From Uliginosibacterium sp. 31-16 (GTDB taxonomy: Bacteria; Pseudomonadota; Gammaproteobacteria; Burkholderiales; Rhodocyclaceae), in NCBI RefSeq assembly GCF_030730865.1, contig NZ_JAVALZ010000001.1:992001-1056000 (forward strand): a stretch of DNA of 64,000 bases. Direction: 5' to 3'. How positions within the stretch are numbered: position 1 is the first letter of the stretch; each line of letters opens with the position of its first letter. Positions 27,043 through 35,511 of the stretch are shown here, one piece after another. The position numbers were made by a program, and so were the translations under genes. Below the pieces are notes generated by a model, which saw nothing but the letters and a program-made list of their open reading frames with translations, was not told the DNA's origin and searched no databases.

Positions 27043-27516
27043 TCAGCTCAGTTCCTGTTTCAGGTTGGACAGCAAGTCGGCATGGGCCTTGGCGTCGATC
27101 TCGCGTCGCAGGATGCGCTCGGCACCAGCGACCGCCAGCTCGGCGACTTGTCCGCGCAGATCTTCCTTGGCTCGTTGCACGACAGCAGCGGCTTCGACCT
27201 CGGCAGCTGCACGCGCGGCGGCGACAATGCGCGCAGCCTCGGCACGGGCTTCCTCGACAATGGAAGTAGCCTGCTTCTCGGCGCCGCCACGTACATCGGC
27301 CGCTGATTCGCGAGCTTTCTTCAATTCCTCGCCAACGCGCTTTTCAGCCAGCGTCAGGTCGGTCTTGGCCTTGTCTGCTGCCGCCAGGCCATCAGCGATC
27401 TTCTTGGCACGCTCGTCGAGTGCTTTTTCGAGGGGAGGCCACACGAATTTCATCGTGAACCAGGCCAGCACGAAAAACACGACGATCTGCGCGACCAGGG
27501 TTGCGTTCAGATTCAC
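27043..27516 (-). CDS. atpF: ATP synthase F0 b subunit
   Basis: 157 residues: one N-terminal membrane helix ([26 protein letters not shown]) followed by a long Ala/Lys/Glu-rich helix that dimerises into the peripheral stalk. Typical length of proteobacterial b (156). No duplicated b' gene is present, consistent with a homodimer. Confidence 0.95.
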   Translation of the reverse strand: MNLNATLVAQIVVFFVLAWFTMKFVWPPLEKALDERAKKIADGLAAADKAKTDLTLAEKRVGEELKKARESAADVRGGAEKQATSIVEEARAEAARIVAAARAAAEVEAAAVVQRAKEDLRGQVAELAVAGAERILRREIDAKAHADLLSNLKQELS

Positions 27517-27559
27517 CGTAAGACTCCGGTCAGGTGGTGGGGAGAGCGGATGCTCTGGA

Positions 27560-27844
<285 letters not shown>

Positions 27845-27881
27845 TTAAAACCGGGTAAAAAAAGTACTGCGGAAATTCTGG

Positions 27882-28760
27882 TCAGTGGCCCTCGTGAGCC
27901 TGACCGACATACACCAGTGTCAGCATCATGAAGATGAATGCCTGCAGCAGGATCACCATGATGTGGAAAATGGCCCAGGCCGAACCGGCAACTACACCCG
28001 CCAGCCACAGAGCGATGCTGCCTGCATTGGGGCCGGTCCAGGCCGCGCCCAGCAGCGCGATCAGCATGAAGATCAGTTCGCCGGCAAACATGTTGCCGAA
28101 CAGACGCATGCCATGCGATACGGTTTTGGCGAGGAATTCAATCATCGTCAGCGCGAAGTTGAAGGGAGCAAGAAACCATTTGTCCCCAAACGGCGCAGCG
28201 ATCAGTTCGTGAGCAAAACCGCCCAGCCCCTTGATTTTCACGTTGTAGTAGAGCGTCACCAGCAGCACGCCGATCGACATGCCCAGAGTGCCGTTCAGAT
28301 CAGCCGTTGGCACGACGCGCTGGTAGGCATGGTGAGGATCAATACCGAACACCGGACCAACCAGATCACTCCAGATGCGCGGCAGCAGATCCACCGGCAG
28401 GAAATCCATGGCGTTCATGAACAGGATCCACATGAACACGGTCAGGCCCAGCGGAGCGACAAATTTGCGCGACTCACGACTGTGGATCAGCGACTTGGCC
28501 TGGTCGGCAACCATTTCGAAGAGCATTTCGACCATGCTCTGGAAGCGCCCTGGCACACCGGAAGTGGCTTTGCGCGCAGCAATCGCCATCAACAGCACGG
28601 CAATCAGGCCGACCGACGCCGAATAGAAAACCGTGTCGTAGTTGATGATGTGGAAATCAACCAGCTTTTCCTGCTTGTGCCCGCTGGAATTGAAGTGCAC
28701 AAGGTGGTGCTTGATGTAATCGCTGGCGTTGGGGCCTTGAGCCTCGTTTTCGGTTGCCAT
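27882..28760 (-). CDS. atpB: ATP synthase F0 a subunit
   Basis: 292 residues from the ATG at 28760 ([19 protein letters not shown]). The open frame runs further upstream into atpI but without homology. Conserved membrane segments include [25 protein letters not shown]-type helix residues, and [19 protein letters not shown], which carries the essential Arg facing the c-ring. The long polar N-terminus ([20 protein letters not shown]) is typical of betaproteobacteria. Forms the proton half-channels. Confidence 0.95.
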   Translation of the reverse strand: MATENEAQGPNASDYIKHHLVHFNSSGHKQEKLVDFHIINYDTVFYSASVGLIAVLLMAIAARKATSGVPGRFQSMVEMLFEMVADQAKSLIHSRESRKFVAPLGLTVFMWILFMNAMDFLPVDLLPRIWSDLVGPVFGIDPHHAYQRVVPTADLNGTLGMSIGVLLVTLYYNVKIKGLGGFAHELIAAPFGDKWFLAPFNFALTMIEFLAKTVSHGMRLFGNMFAGELIFMLIALLGAAWTGPNAGSIALWLAGVVAGSAWAIFHIMVILLQAFIFMMLTLVYVGQAHEGH

Positions 28761-28762
28761 CT

Positions 28763-29104
28763 TTATAGTTTCACCAAGAATGCAAAAAAGTTCGCTTGCA
28801 GGGTGATGATCAGCCCCATCACCACCGCCCCCCAGTGTGCGCCGGAAAACAGCAGCCCCACCGAGACCAGAATTCCAATTGACAAGACAGTCTTGACCGC
28901 CTCGCCCACAAAAAACGCCATGACCTGCGCGCGTCCGTGGCGCTGCGTCACATACGTCAGGTAGCAGGCAAACAGCAGACTGGGCAGGACACAAACCAGA
29001 CCGCCAAGCCCCGCCCATATTGCGCCGCGCAAACCGAAGAACAGAAGCCCGCAGAGCACAGCAACCAATGCCGCACATGCTTGAAGGCGAACGAGCTTGA
29101 ACAT
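28763..29104 (-). CDS. atpI: ATP synthase assembly protein AtpI
   Basis: 113 residues from the ATG at 29104 ([20 protein letters not shown]), four predicted membrane helices, ending 2 bp before atpB. An upstream in-frame extension (about 26 residues) crosses the promoter at 29154-29182 and is unlikely. AtpI proteins assist c-ring assembly or Mg2+ supply. First gene of the operon. Confidence 0.88.
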   Translation of the reverse strand: MFKLVRLQACAALVAVLCGLLFFGLRGAIWAGLGGLVCVLPSLLFACYLTYVTQRHGRAQVMAFFVGEAVKTVLSIGILVSVGLLFSGAHWGAVVMGLIITLQANFFAFLVKL

Positions 29105-29153
29105 CGCGTCAGGACGGGCTCCAGAGAGCTTCGCCGGGTTAAAAAACCGCACA

Positions 29154-29182
29154 ATCTTAGGAGCCCATCCGCTGCAAGTCAA
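29154..29182 (-). promoter_or_regulatory. Sigma70-type promoter of the atp operon
   Basis: On the minus strand TTGACT (29182-29177), a 17-bp spacer and TAAGAT (29159-29154), close to consensus. Transcription should start near 29147, leaving a leader of about 45 bases before atpI. The rest of 29183-29627 is AT-richer than the surroundings, contains a small dyad (GCGTAA / TTACGC, 29411-29429) and shows no gene. Confidence 0.72.
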
Positions 29183-29627
29183 TCATGCTGCACCGCAGGA
29201 AAACCCTAGGAATACGGCTTCGCAGGCAATTCCGGCCGCGAAAGCCTCTATCGGCGCGAAACGCACGCTCCCGCAGACTGATTTGAAACCGCTTCAACAT
29301 TTCCTTGATTGTGCGCAACAGCATGCAATATTTCGCTTGCGCCAGATCACACAAAACCACTTTTAAAACATGGCATTTGTGGCGCAAACAAATAAACAGA
29401 CCCTTTTGCATGCGTAAGCAAACATTACGCCATCGGGTAAAAACGTCACCTTGCGGTTTTCCCGCCTAGTCACTCGGCGGGCCCTGCTATCAAGGCAGTG
29501 CCACAACAGCAGGATTACGCTCTTGCTGCGCCGCAGCGCAGCCATACGCCCCAGTTTGCGCTACAGTCGCGCGCTCGGCTTGCCCGTCTTGTGGCATTGC
29601 CGACAAAGGATTGAGGAGATTCACCCC

Positions 29628-31778
29628 ATGAGTCTGGCCAAGCAATTCGGCCTTGTCGCCCTGCGAACGCTGACCCGCGTGCTGTTCCGCATCGAAGTGC
29701 GTGGCAATCCCCGGGTGTTTTCCAGCAAGCTGCTGATCATCGCGAACCACGAGTCCTTCCTTGATGGCCTGCTGCTCGCCGTCAGCCTGCCTCAGCATCC
29801 GCTGTTCGTGGTGCACACGGGCGTGTCGCGCAGTCTGTTTTTCCGCATCCTGCTCAAGGCGGTGGACTATCTGGCCGTCGACCCGACCAGCCCGATGGCC
29901 ATGAAGACAGTGATCCGCGTCATCGAAAGCGGCCGCCCGGTAGTGATCTTCCCCGAGGGACGCATCACCACGACTGGCAGCCTGATGAAGACCTACGATG
30001 GCCCGGCCTTCGTCGCCGCCAAGACCGGGGCAACCATCCTGCCGGTGCGTATCGACGGCGCTGCACGAACCTACTTCTCACGCCTTTCTGGCAAGCATCC
30101 GCACCACCTGCTGCCGCGCATCACCATCAATGTGCAGCCCACCACTCGCATCGAGATGCCCAAGGCGGCAACGGCCCGCGAACGCCGCCGCATTGCCGGC
30201 GAAGCCATGCGTCGTCTGATGCAGGAGATGATTTTCGCCAGCCGGCCACGCCAAACGCTGTATGAAGCCCTGCTTTCGGCCCTGTCAATCCACGGTCGCT
30301 CCTGGCGTCTGGTCGAGGACATCAAGCAGATCGAGTACAGCTATGGCGACCTTCTCAAGATGACGCTGGCACTGGGTCGTCTGGTATCGCGCAAATGCGT
30401 GGAAGGCGAGCGGGTCGGCGTGCTGCTGCCGAATCTGGCGCCTACGCTGGGCCTGATCTTCGGCCTGTCGGCGTTCCGCCGCGTGCCGGCACTGATGAAT
30501 TACACCTCGGGCGCCGAGGGCATGATTGCCGCCTGCGAGGCGGCCACGATCAAGCGCATCGTCACCTCGCGCGCCTTCATCGAACAAGGCAAGCTTGAAG
30601 ACAAGATTGCCATTCTCGCCCAGACCCGTCAGATCATTTATCTGGAAGACCTGCGCGCCGAAATGACGGGCTGGGACAAGGCCTGGCTGATCCTGTGGGC
30701 GCTGCGTTTTCCGGGACTGGCGGTGCCTTCGGGAGACGCCGAAGACCCCGCCGCTGTGCTGTTCACATCGGGCTCGGAAGGCAAGCCCAAGGGAGTGGTG
30801 CTGTCGCACCGCGCCCTCCTTGCCAACATCCAGCAGGCGCGGGCGGTGGTCGATTTTTCGTCCGAAGACAAGCTGCTCAACGCCTTGCCACTGTTCCATT
30901 CCTTCGGCCTGACCGTGGGCGGCCTGCTGCCGGTGATATCCGGTGCGAACGTGTTCCTGTACACCTCGCCGCTGCATTACCGCGTCATTCCGGAGCTGGT
31001 GTATGACCGCAACTGCACCATCCTGCTCGGCACCAGCACCTTCCTGTCGAACTACGCCAAGCATGCACACCCGTACGACTTCTATCGTCTGCGCTATGTC
31101 ATTGCCGGCGCCGAGAAGCTGACCAATACGGTGCGAACCAACTGGTTCGAGAAATTCGGCATCCGCATCCTCGAAGGCTACGGCGCCACCGAATGTGCGC
31201 CAGTGCTGGCGGTGAACACCCGCATGGCCTACCGCACCGGCTCGGTGGGGCAGTTGCTGCCCGGCATGCAGGCGCGTCTGGTACCGGTGCCCGGCGTGGA
31301 CGTTGGTGGAGCACTGCACGTCTCCGGGCCGAATGTGATGAGCGGCTATCTGCGCAGCGAGAATCCCGGCGTGCTGGAACCACCATCCTCCGAAGTCGGC
31401 CCGGGCTGGTATTCCACCGGCGACATCGTGGACATCGACGCCGACGGCTACCTGTACATCGTCGGGCGCATCAAGCGTTTCGCCAAGATCGCCGGCGAAA
31501 TGATTTCGCTCGAGTCAGTCGAACGCCTCGCCACCCAAGCCTCCGACAAGGGCACGCACGCGGCGACCAGCCAGCCGGATGCCACGCGCGGCGAGAACAT
31601 CCTGCTGTACACCACCGACAAGACCCTCGCCCGCGATCAGCTGCAGGCAGCCGCCCGCGCTGGTGGCTGGCCGGAAATTGCCGTGCCGCGCAAGATCATC
31701 GTGGTCGACGAATTGCCGGTACTGGGGTCGGGCAAGACCGATTACGTGACGCTCAAACAATGGGCAGAAACAGCCTGA
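29628..31778 (+). CDS. aas: Bifunctional acyl-ACP synthetase / 2-acyl-GPE acyltransferase, copy 1
   Basis: 716 residues (E. coli Aas is 719), ATG at 29628 after TTGAGGAG. The N-terminal PlsC-like domain has the catalytic HX4D as NHESFLD and the phosphate-binding FPEGRITTTG. The C-terminal AMP-forming synthetase has LFTSGSEGKPKGVVLSH, EGYGATECAP, YSTGDIVDID and the catalytic lysine region LPVLGSGKTDY. Aas re-acylates lysophosphatidylethanolamine at the inner membrane using acyl-ACP. Together with the LplT-PlsC fusion and GlpQ-like gene nearby it forms a phospholipid salvage group. It is followed 169 bp later by a close paralogue. Confidence 0.92.
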   Translation: MSLAKQFGLVALRTLTRVLFRIEVRGNPRVFSSKLLIIANHESFLDGLLLAVSLPQHPLFVVHTGVSRSLFFRILLKAVDYLAVDPTSPMAMKTVIRVIESGRPVVIFPEGRITTTGSLMKTYDGPAFVAAKTGATILPVRIDGAARTYFSRLSGKHPHHLLPRITINVQPTTRIEMPKAATARERRRIAGEAMRRLMQEMIFASRPRQTLYEALLSALSIHGRSWRLVEDIKQIEYSYGDLLKMTLALGRLVSRKCVEGERVGVLLPNLAPTLGLIFGLSAFRRVPALMNYTSGAEGMIAACEAATIKRIVTSRAFIEQGKLEDKIAILAQTRQIIYLEDLRAEMTGWDKAWLILWALRFPGLAVPSGDAEDPAAVLFTSGSEGKPKGVVLSHRALLANIQQARAVVDFSSEDKLLNALPLFHSFGLTVGGLLPVISGANVFLYTSPLHYRVIPELVYDRNCTILLGTSTFLSNYAKHAHPYDFYRLRYVIAGAEKLTNTVRTNWFEKFGIRILEGYGATECAPVLAVNTRMAYRTGSVGQLLPGMQARLVPVPGVDVGGALHVSGPNVMSGYLRSENPGVLEPPSSEVGPGWYSTGDIVDIDADGYLYIVGRIKRFAKIAGEMISLESVERLATQASDKGTHAATSQPDATRGENILLYTTDKTLARDQLQAAARAGGWPEIAVPRKIIVVDELPVLGSGKTDYVTLKQWAETA

Positions 31779-31781
31779 TTC

Positions 31782-31845
31782 AGCCTGTCTGAAGAACCGC
31801 GCGGGACGGGCCTCTTCAGGCAGGCATGCCGAAGAAGACCGCCAC
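31782..31845 (+). repeat. Dispersed palindromic repeat, copy F (between the two aas genes)
   Basis: GCCTGTCTGAAGA pairs with TCTTCAGGCAGGC (one mismatch) over a GC-rich loop. GGCAGGCATGCC and GAAGAAGACCGCCACATGCG follow, the latter being the family hairpin CCGC-CACAT-GCGG. It begins a few bases after the first aas stop. The remaining bases to 31947 show no gene. Confidence 0.65.
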
Positions 31846-31947
31846 ATGCGGCTTTACAGCAGACGAACGGATTAGTTTGAAATCAATACCGGCGCCCCCG
31901 AACTGTGTCACCGTGTGCGCCACACCAGAAGAGTGCGTGGAGACCGA

Positions 31948-34107
31948 ATGTTGTTGCGTCTGATCATCAAGGGCCTGCTGCGCCCGTTTTTCCGCATCGT
32001 GTTCCGGGTCCGGGTGCACGGCAACCCGAAGATCAAGGCCGAGCGCCTGCTCATCGTGGCCAACCACGAATCTTTCCTCGACGAACTGCTGCTCGGCCTG
32101 TTCCTGCCGCAGCGGCCGGTCTTCGTGGTCTACACCACCGCCACCCACAAGCGCCTGCTGCGTTTGTTCACGCTCGGTCTGGTCGACTATCTGGCCATCG
32201 ACCCGAACAACCCGATGGAGATGAAGTCGGTCATCCGCCTGATCGAATCCGGCCGCCCGGTACTGATCTTCCCCGAGGGCCGCATCACCACCACCGGCAA
32301 CCTGATGAAGACCTACGATGGTCCGGGCTTCATCGCCGCCAAGACCGGCGCCACCATCCTGCCGGTGCGCATCGATGGCGCCGCGCGCAGTTACTTCTCG
32401 CTGCTGCAGGGCAATTTCCCGCATTACCTGTTCCCGCGCATCCGCCTCTTCGTGCAGGAGCCGACGAAGATCGAAACCCCGCAGGCTGCCCACGGCGAAC
32501 AGCACTACCTCGCCGGTCAGGCCATGCATCGCGTGATGACCGACATGATGTTCGCCGGTCGTGCCGAGCAGACCCTGTTCCAGTCCCTGCTCGAAGCCGC
32601 GCGCATCCAGGGCCGCAAGTGGCGCGTGGTCGGTGACGTCGAGCACGTCGATTACTCCTATGCCGAAATCATCCGCATGAGCATGCTGCTGGGCCGCGAA
32701 CTGGCCCGCCGCAGCATCGACGGTGAGCGCATCGGCGTGCTGCTGCCCAATGTGGCGACCCTGCTCGGTCTGATCTTCGGCCTGACCGCCCAGCGCCGTG
32801 TGCCGGCCATGCTCAATTTCACTGCCGGGGCGGACGCCCTGCAGGCCGCCTGCAGCGCCGCCTGCGTGCGCACCGTCGTCACCTCGCACAAGTTCGTCGA
32901 GCAATTCAAGCTCGCCGACAAGCTCGCCGCCTTGCAGGGCGTGGAGTTCCTCTATCTCGAAGACCTGCGCGCCAACGCCCGTCTTTCCGACAAACTCTGG
33001 TGGCTGCTGTGGGCGCGTTTCCGCCCGCTCGCCAGCTGCCCGCCGGCCTCGCCCGAAGACCCCGCGCTGGTGATGTTCACCTCCGGCTCCGAAGGCAAGT
33101 GCAAGGGCGTGGTGCTGTCGCACCGGGCGATCCTGTCAAACGTCTCGCAGATGCGCTCGGTGCTGGACTTTTCGGTCAACGACGTGATCCTCAACGCCCT
33201 GCCGCTGTTCCACTCCTTCGGCCTCACCTGCGGCGGCCTGATCCCGCTGCTGTGCGGCGCCAAGGTCTTCCTTTATCCCTCGCCGCTGCATTACCGCGTG
33301 ATTCCGGAACTGGCCTACAACGCCTCCTGCACCATCCTGTTCGGCACCAACACCTTCCTCACCAACTACGCCAAGCACGCTCATCCCTTCGATTTCTACC
33401 GCCTGCGCTACGTGGTGGCCGGCGCCGAGAAGATCACCGACTCGGTGCGCCAGCTGTGGTTCGAGAAGTTCGGCGTGCGCATCTTCGAGGGTTACGGCGC
33501 CACCGAATGCGCGCCGGTACTCAGCGTGAACACCCAGATGGCCTATCGCTCCGGCAGCGTCGGCCAGTTCCTGCCCAGCATCCAGTACCGCCTGGTGCCG
33601 CTGGCCGGCGTCGAGTCGAAGGACGGCAATCCCTGCGGTCAGTTGCATGTCAGTGGGCCAAACCTGATGAGTGGCTATCTGCGCTTCGACGCGCCGGGCA
33701 TCCTGCAGCCGCCGGTCTCCGACATCGGCCCCGGCTGGTATGACACCGGCGACATCGTCGAAATCGATGGCGAGGGCTTTGTGCATGTCATCGGCCGGGT
33801 CAAGCGCTTCGCCAAGGTCGCCGGCGAGATGGTCTCGCTGGGCGTGGTCGAGCTGATCGCCGCCAAGGCTTCACCCGGCTTCCAGCACGCCGCCACCGCG
33901 CGGCCGGACGAAGCGCGCGGCGAAGCCATCCTGCTGTTCACCACCCAGCCGGATCTGGCCCGCGAGGCCCTGATCGCCGCCGCCCAGGCCGAAGGCTTTC
34001 CGGAGATTGCCGTGCCGCGCAAGATCATTCCGGTGGAGGCCCTGCCGCTTCTCGGCTCCGGCAAGATCGACTATGTGGCGCTCAAGCAGTGGGCTACGGC
34101 TGACTGA
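31948..34107 (+). CDS. aas: Bifunctional acyl-ACP synthetase / 2-acyl-GPE acyltransferase, copy 2
   Basis: 719 residues from the ATG at 31948 (MLLRLIIKGLLRPFFRIVF), with GGAG upstream. A GTG 11 codons earlier is less likely. Domain order and catalytic motifs equal those of copy 1 (NHESFLD, FPEGRITTTG, GSEGKCKGVVLSH, GYGATECAP, LPLLGSGKIDY). The proline usually in GSEGKPKG is Cys here, outside the catalytic lysine. The two copies are strongly similar along their whole length, so this is a tandem duplication. Codon use here is even more GC-biased than in copy 1. Retention of all motifs suggests both are active, perhaps with different acyl or lysolipid preference. Confidence 0.9.
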   Translation: MLLRLIIKGLLRPFFRIVFRVRVHGNPKIKAERLLIVANHESFLDELLLGLFLPQRPVFVVYTTATHKRLLRLFTLGLVDYLAIDPNNPMEMKSVIRLIESGRPVLIFPEGRITTTGNLMKTYDGPGFIAAKTGATILPVRIDGAARSYFSLLQGNFPHYLFPRIRLFVQEPTKIETPQAAHGEQHYLAGQAMHRVMTDMMFAGRAEQTLFQSLLEAARIQGRKWRVVGDVEHVDYSYAEIIRMSMLLGRELARRSIDGERIGVLLPNVATLLGLIFGLTAQRRVPAMLNFTAGADALQAACSAACVRTVVTSHKFVEQFKLADKLAALQGVEFLYLEDLRANARLSDKLWWLLWARFRPLASCPPASPEDPALVMFTSGSEGKCKGVVLSHRAILSNVSQMRSVLDFSVNDVILNALPLFHSFGLTCGGLIPLLCGAKVFLYPSPLHYRVIPELAYNASCTILFGTNTFLTNYAKHAHPFDFYRLRYVVAGAEKITDSVRQLWFEKFGVRIFEGYGATECAPVLSVNTQMAYRSGSVGQFLPSIQYRLVPLAGVESKDGNPCGQLHVSGPNLMSGYLRFDAPGILQPPVSDIGPGWYDTGDIVEIDGEGFVHVIGRVKRFAKVAGEMVSLGVVELIAAKASPGFQHAATARPDEARGEAILLFTTQPDLAREALIAAAQAEGFPEIAVPRKIIPVEALPLLGSGKIDYVALKQWATAD

Positions 34108-34215
34108 AGAGCCGCATGGGACGGGTATCTTCACGGGGCCTGCCCGAAGAAGCCCGTTGATGGCGGACGAGCGGGCAGGATAGCTGTAGAAGCCCGCCAG
34201 TAGCGGGTCTCCAGA
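34106..34215 (+). repeat. Dispersed palindromic repeat, copy G (degenerate)
   Basis: Starts at the second aas stop: CTGAAGAGCCGCATGGGACG, then TCTTCAC, GCCTGCCCGAAGAAGCCCG and GATGGCGG. The same order of elements as copy F but with more mismatches. Sequence from 34216 to 34255 shows nothing further. Confidence 0.5.
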
Positions 34216-34255
34216 GGCTCTGCCTGACAAACCGCCCCGTGCACTAAAACATGAC

Positions 34256-35386
34256 TCAGCGGGCGATGAAGCGCCGCACCGCCGCGCGGGCACCCTGCGG
34301 ATCGTCGCTGAAGAAGCCGTCGATACCGGCGCGCAGGTAGGCATCAATCTCGTCAGCCATGTTGCCGCGCGCAGTCAGCGACGCTGATTCGGCGCTGCGC
34401 AGTTCGACGGGCAGGAAGGGATTCTCCGGACGCAGCGTCCAGACGTGCACGCCCAGGCCGGCAGCATGCGCGTCGGTCACGAAACTGGTCGGCACGCCGA
34501 GACGGTTGTCGGCGCTACGCGGGATGACGATTTCCTTGTACGGCCCCACCGCGTCGGCGTAGCGGGCGATCTCGCGCAGGCCGGCTGGAGTGGTGAGATC
34601 GGCATAGCTGCGCTTGTCACCACTGGCAATGAAGTCCCACGGCGCATTGCGCGGCGTGCCGTTGGCAGCAGGCGGATTCTTCGGATTGTCGAGCAGCTGG
34701 ACCAGCGGCAGATCGGTGAGCGTGCGCAACTGCTTGAGATTGCCCACTTCAAAGCTCTGGATGAAGACCGGCGCGTGACGCCCGTGGTAACCGGCGGCAT
34801 GCAGGGTGGCGACAAGCTTTTCTTCGAGCGGCAGACCGATGCTGCGGAAGTAACTCGGGTGCTTGGTCTCCGGGTAGATTGCAATGACACGCCCGGTCTT
34901 GCGAGCATAGGCCTGCACCAGCGCGATGACTTCCTGCAGGGTTGGCACTTCGAACTGGCCGTCATAGGTGGTGTTGGCCGGGCGGTTGGCAGGAATGCGT
35001 TCGCGGGCGCGCAGGGTCTTCAGTTCGGCCAGCGTGAAGTCCTCGGTGAACCAGCCGGTGACAGGCACGCCGTCAATGCTCCTGGTGGTCTTACGCGCGG
35101 CGAATTCGGGGTGCTTGGCCACGTCCGTGGTGCCGCCGATCTCGTTTTCGTGGCGGGCGACCAGCGCACCGTCACGCGTGCTGACCAGATCCGGCTCGAT
35201 CACATCCGCCCCCTGCTCGATGGCCAGCTGGTAGCCGGCCAGCGTGTGCTCGGGGCGATACGCACTGGCACCGCGATGGGCAACCACCAGCGGCTGGCCC
35301 TCCGCCGTGCGGCCGAGACGAACCGTACCCGGGGCACAGGCGGGAAGAATCAGGGTGGCCAGCAGAGCCGGCAGAAAGCGCAACAT
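34256..35386 (-). CDS. glpQ: GlpQ-like glycerophosphodiester phosphodiesterase lipoprotein
   Basis: 376 residues. The signal peptide ends in LPAC (Cys16), a lipobox, so it is membrane anchored in the periplasm or outer membrane. GDPD motifs: VAHRGASAYRPEHT (catalytic His-Arg), VIEPDLVSTRDG (metal Glu/Asp), ARHENEI (second His), YPETKHPSYF (Glu/Lys) and the C-terminal GIDGFFSDDP. It hydrolyses deacylated phospholipid head groups to glycerol-3-phosphate. E. coli GlpQ is 358 residues. It is encoded opposite to, and between, the second aas and the LplT-PlsC fusion, so the neighbourhood handles both deacylation products and re-acylation. Confidence 0.9.
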   Translation of the reverse strand: MLRFLPALLATLILPACAPGTVRLGRTAEGQPLVVAHRGASAYRPEHTLAGYQLAIEQGADVIEPDLVSTRDGALVARHENEIGGTTDVAKHPEFAARKTTRSIDGVPVTGWFTEDFTLAELKTLRARERIPANRPANTTYDGQFEVPTLQEVIALVQAYARKTGRVIAIYPETKHPSYFRSIGLPLEEKLVATLHAAGYHGRHAPVFIQSFEVGNLKQLRTLTDLPLVQLLDNPKNPPAANGTPRNAPWDFIASGDKRSYADLTTPAGLREIARYADAVGPYKEIVIPRSADNRLGVPTSFVTDAHAAGLGVHVWTLRPENPFLPVELRSAESASLTARGNMADEIDAYLRAGIDGFFSDDPQGARAAVRRFIAR

Positions 35387-35511
35387 GACAGGGACTCCGC
35401 GGCAGGGACAGGACGTACGAGTGTGCTGCGCCTCGATTTCAGGGCGATGACAGTCGCAAGCAAGGCGTCCTTTGCGCTATCCTCAGCCCCACACTCCGCG
35501 CTGAATGCCCC

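Noticed and set aside
28761-29078. N-terminal extension of atpB into atpI
   Set aside because: The extension overlaps a genuine atpI in another frame and lacks homology to AtpB; the conserved start MATENEAQ is at 28760.
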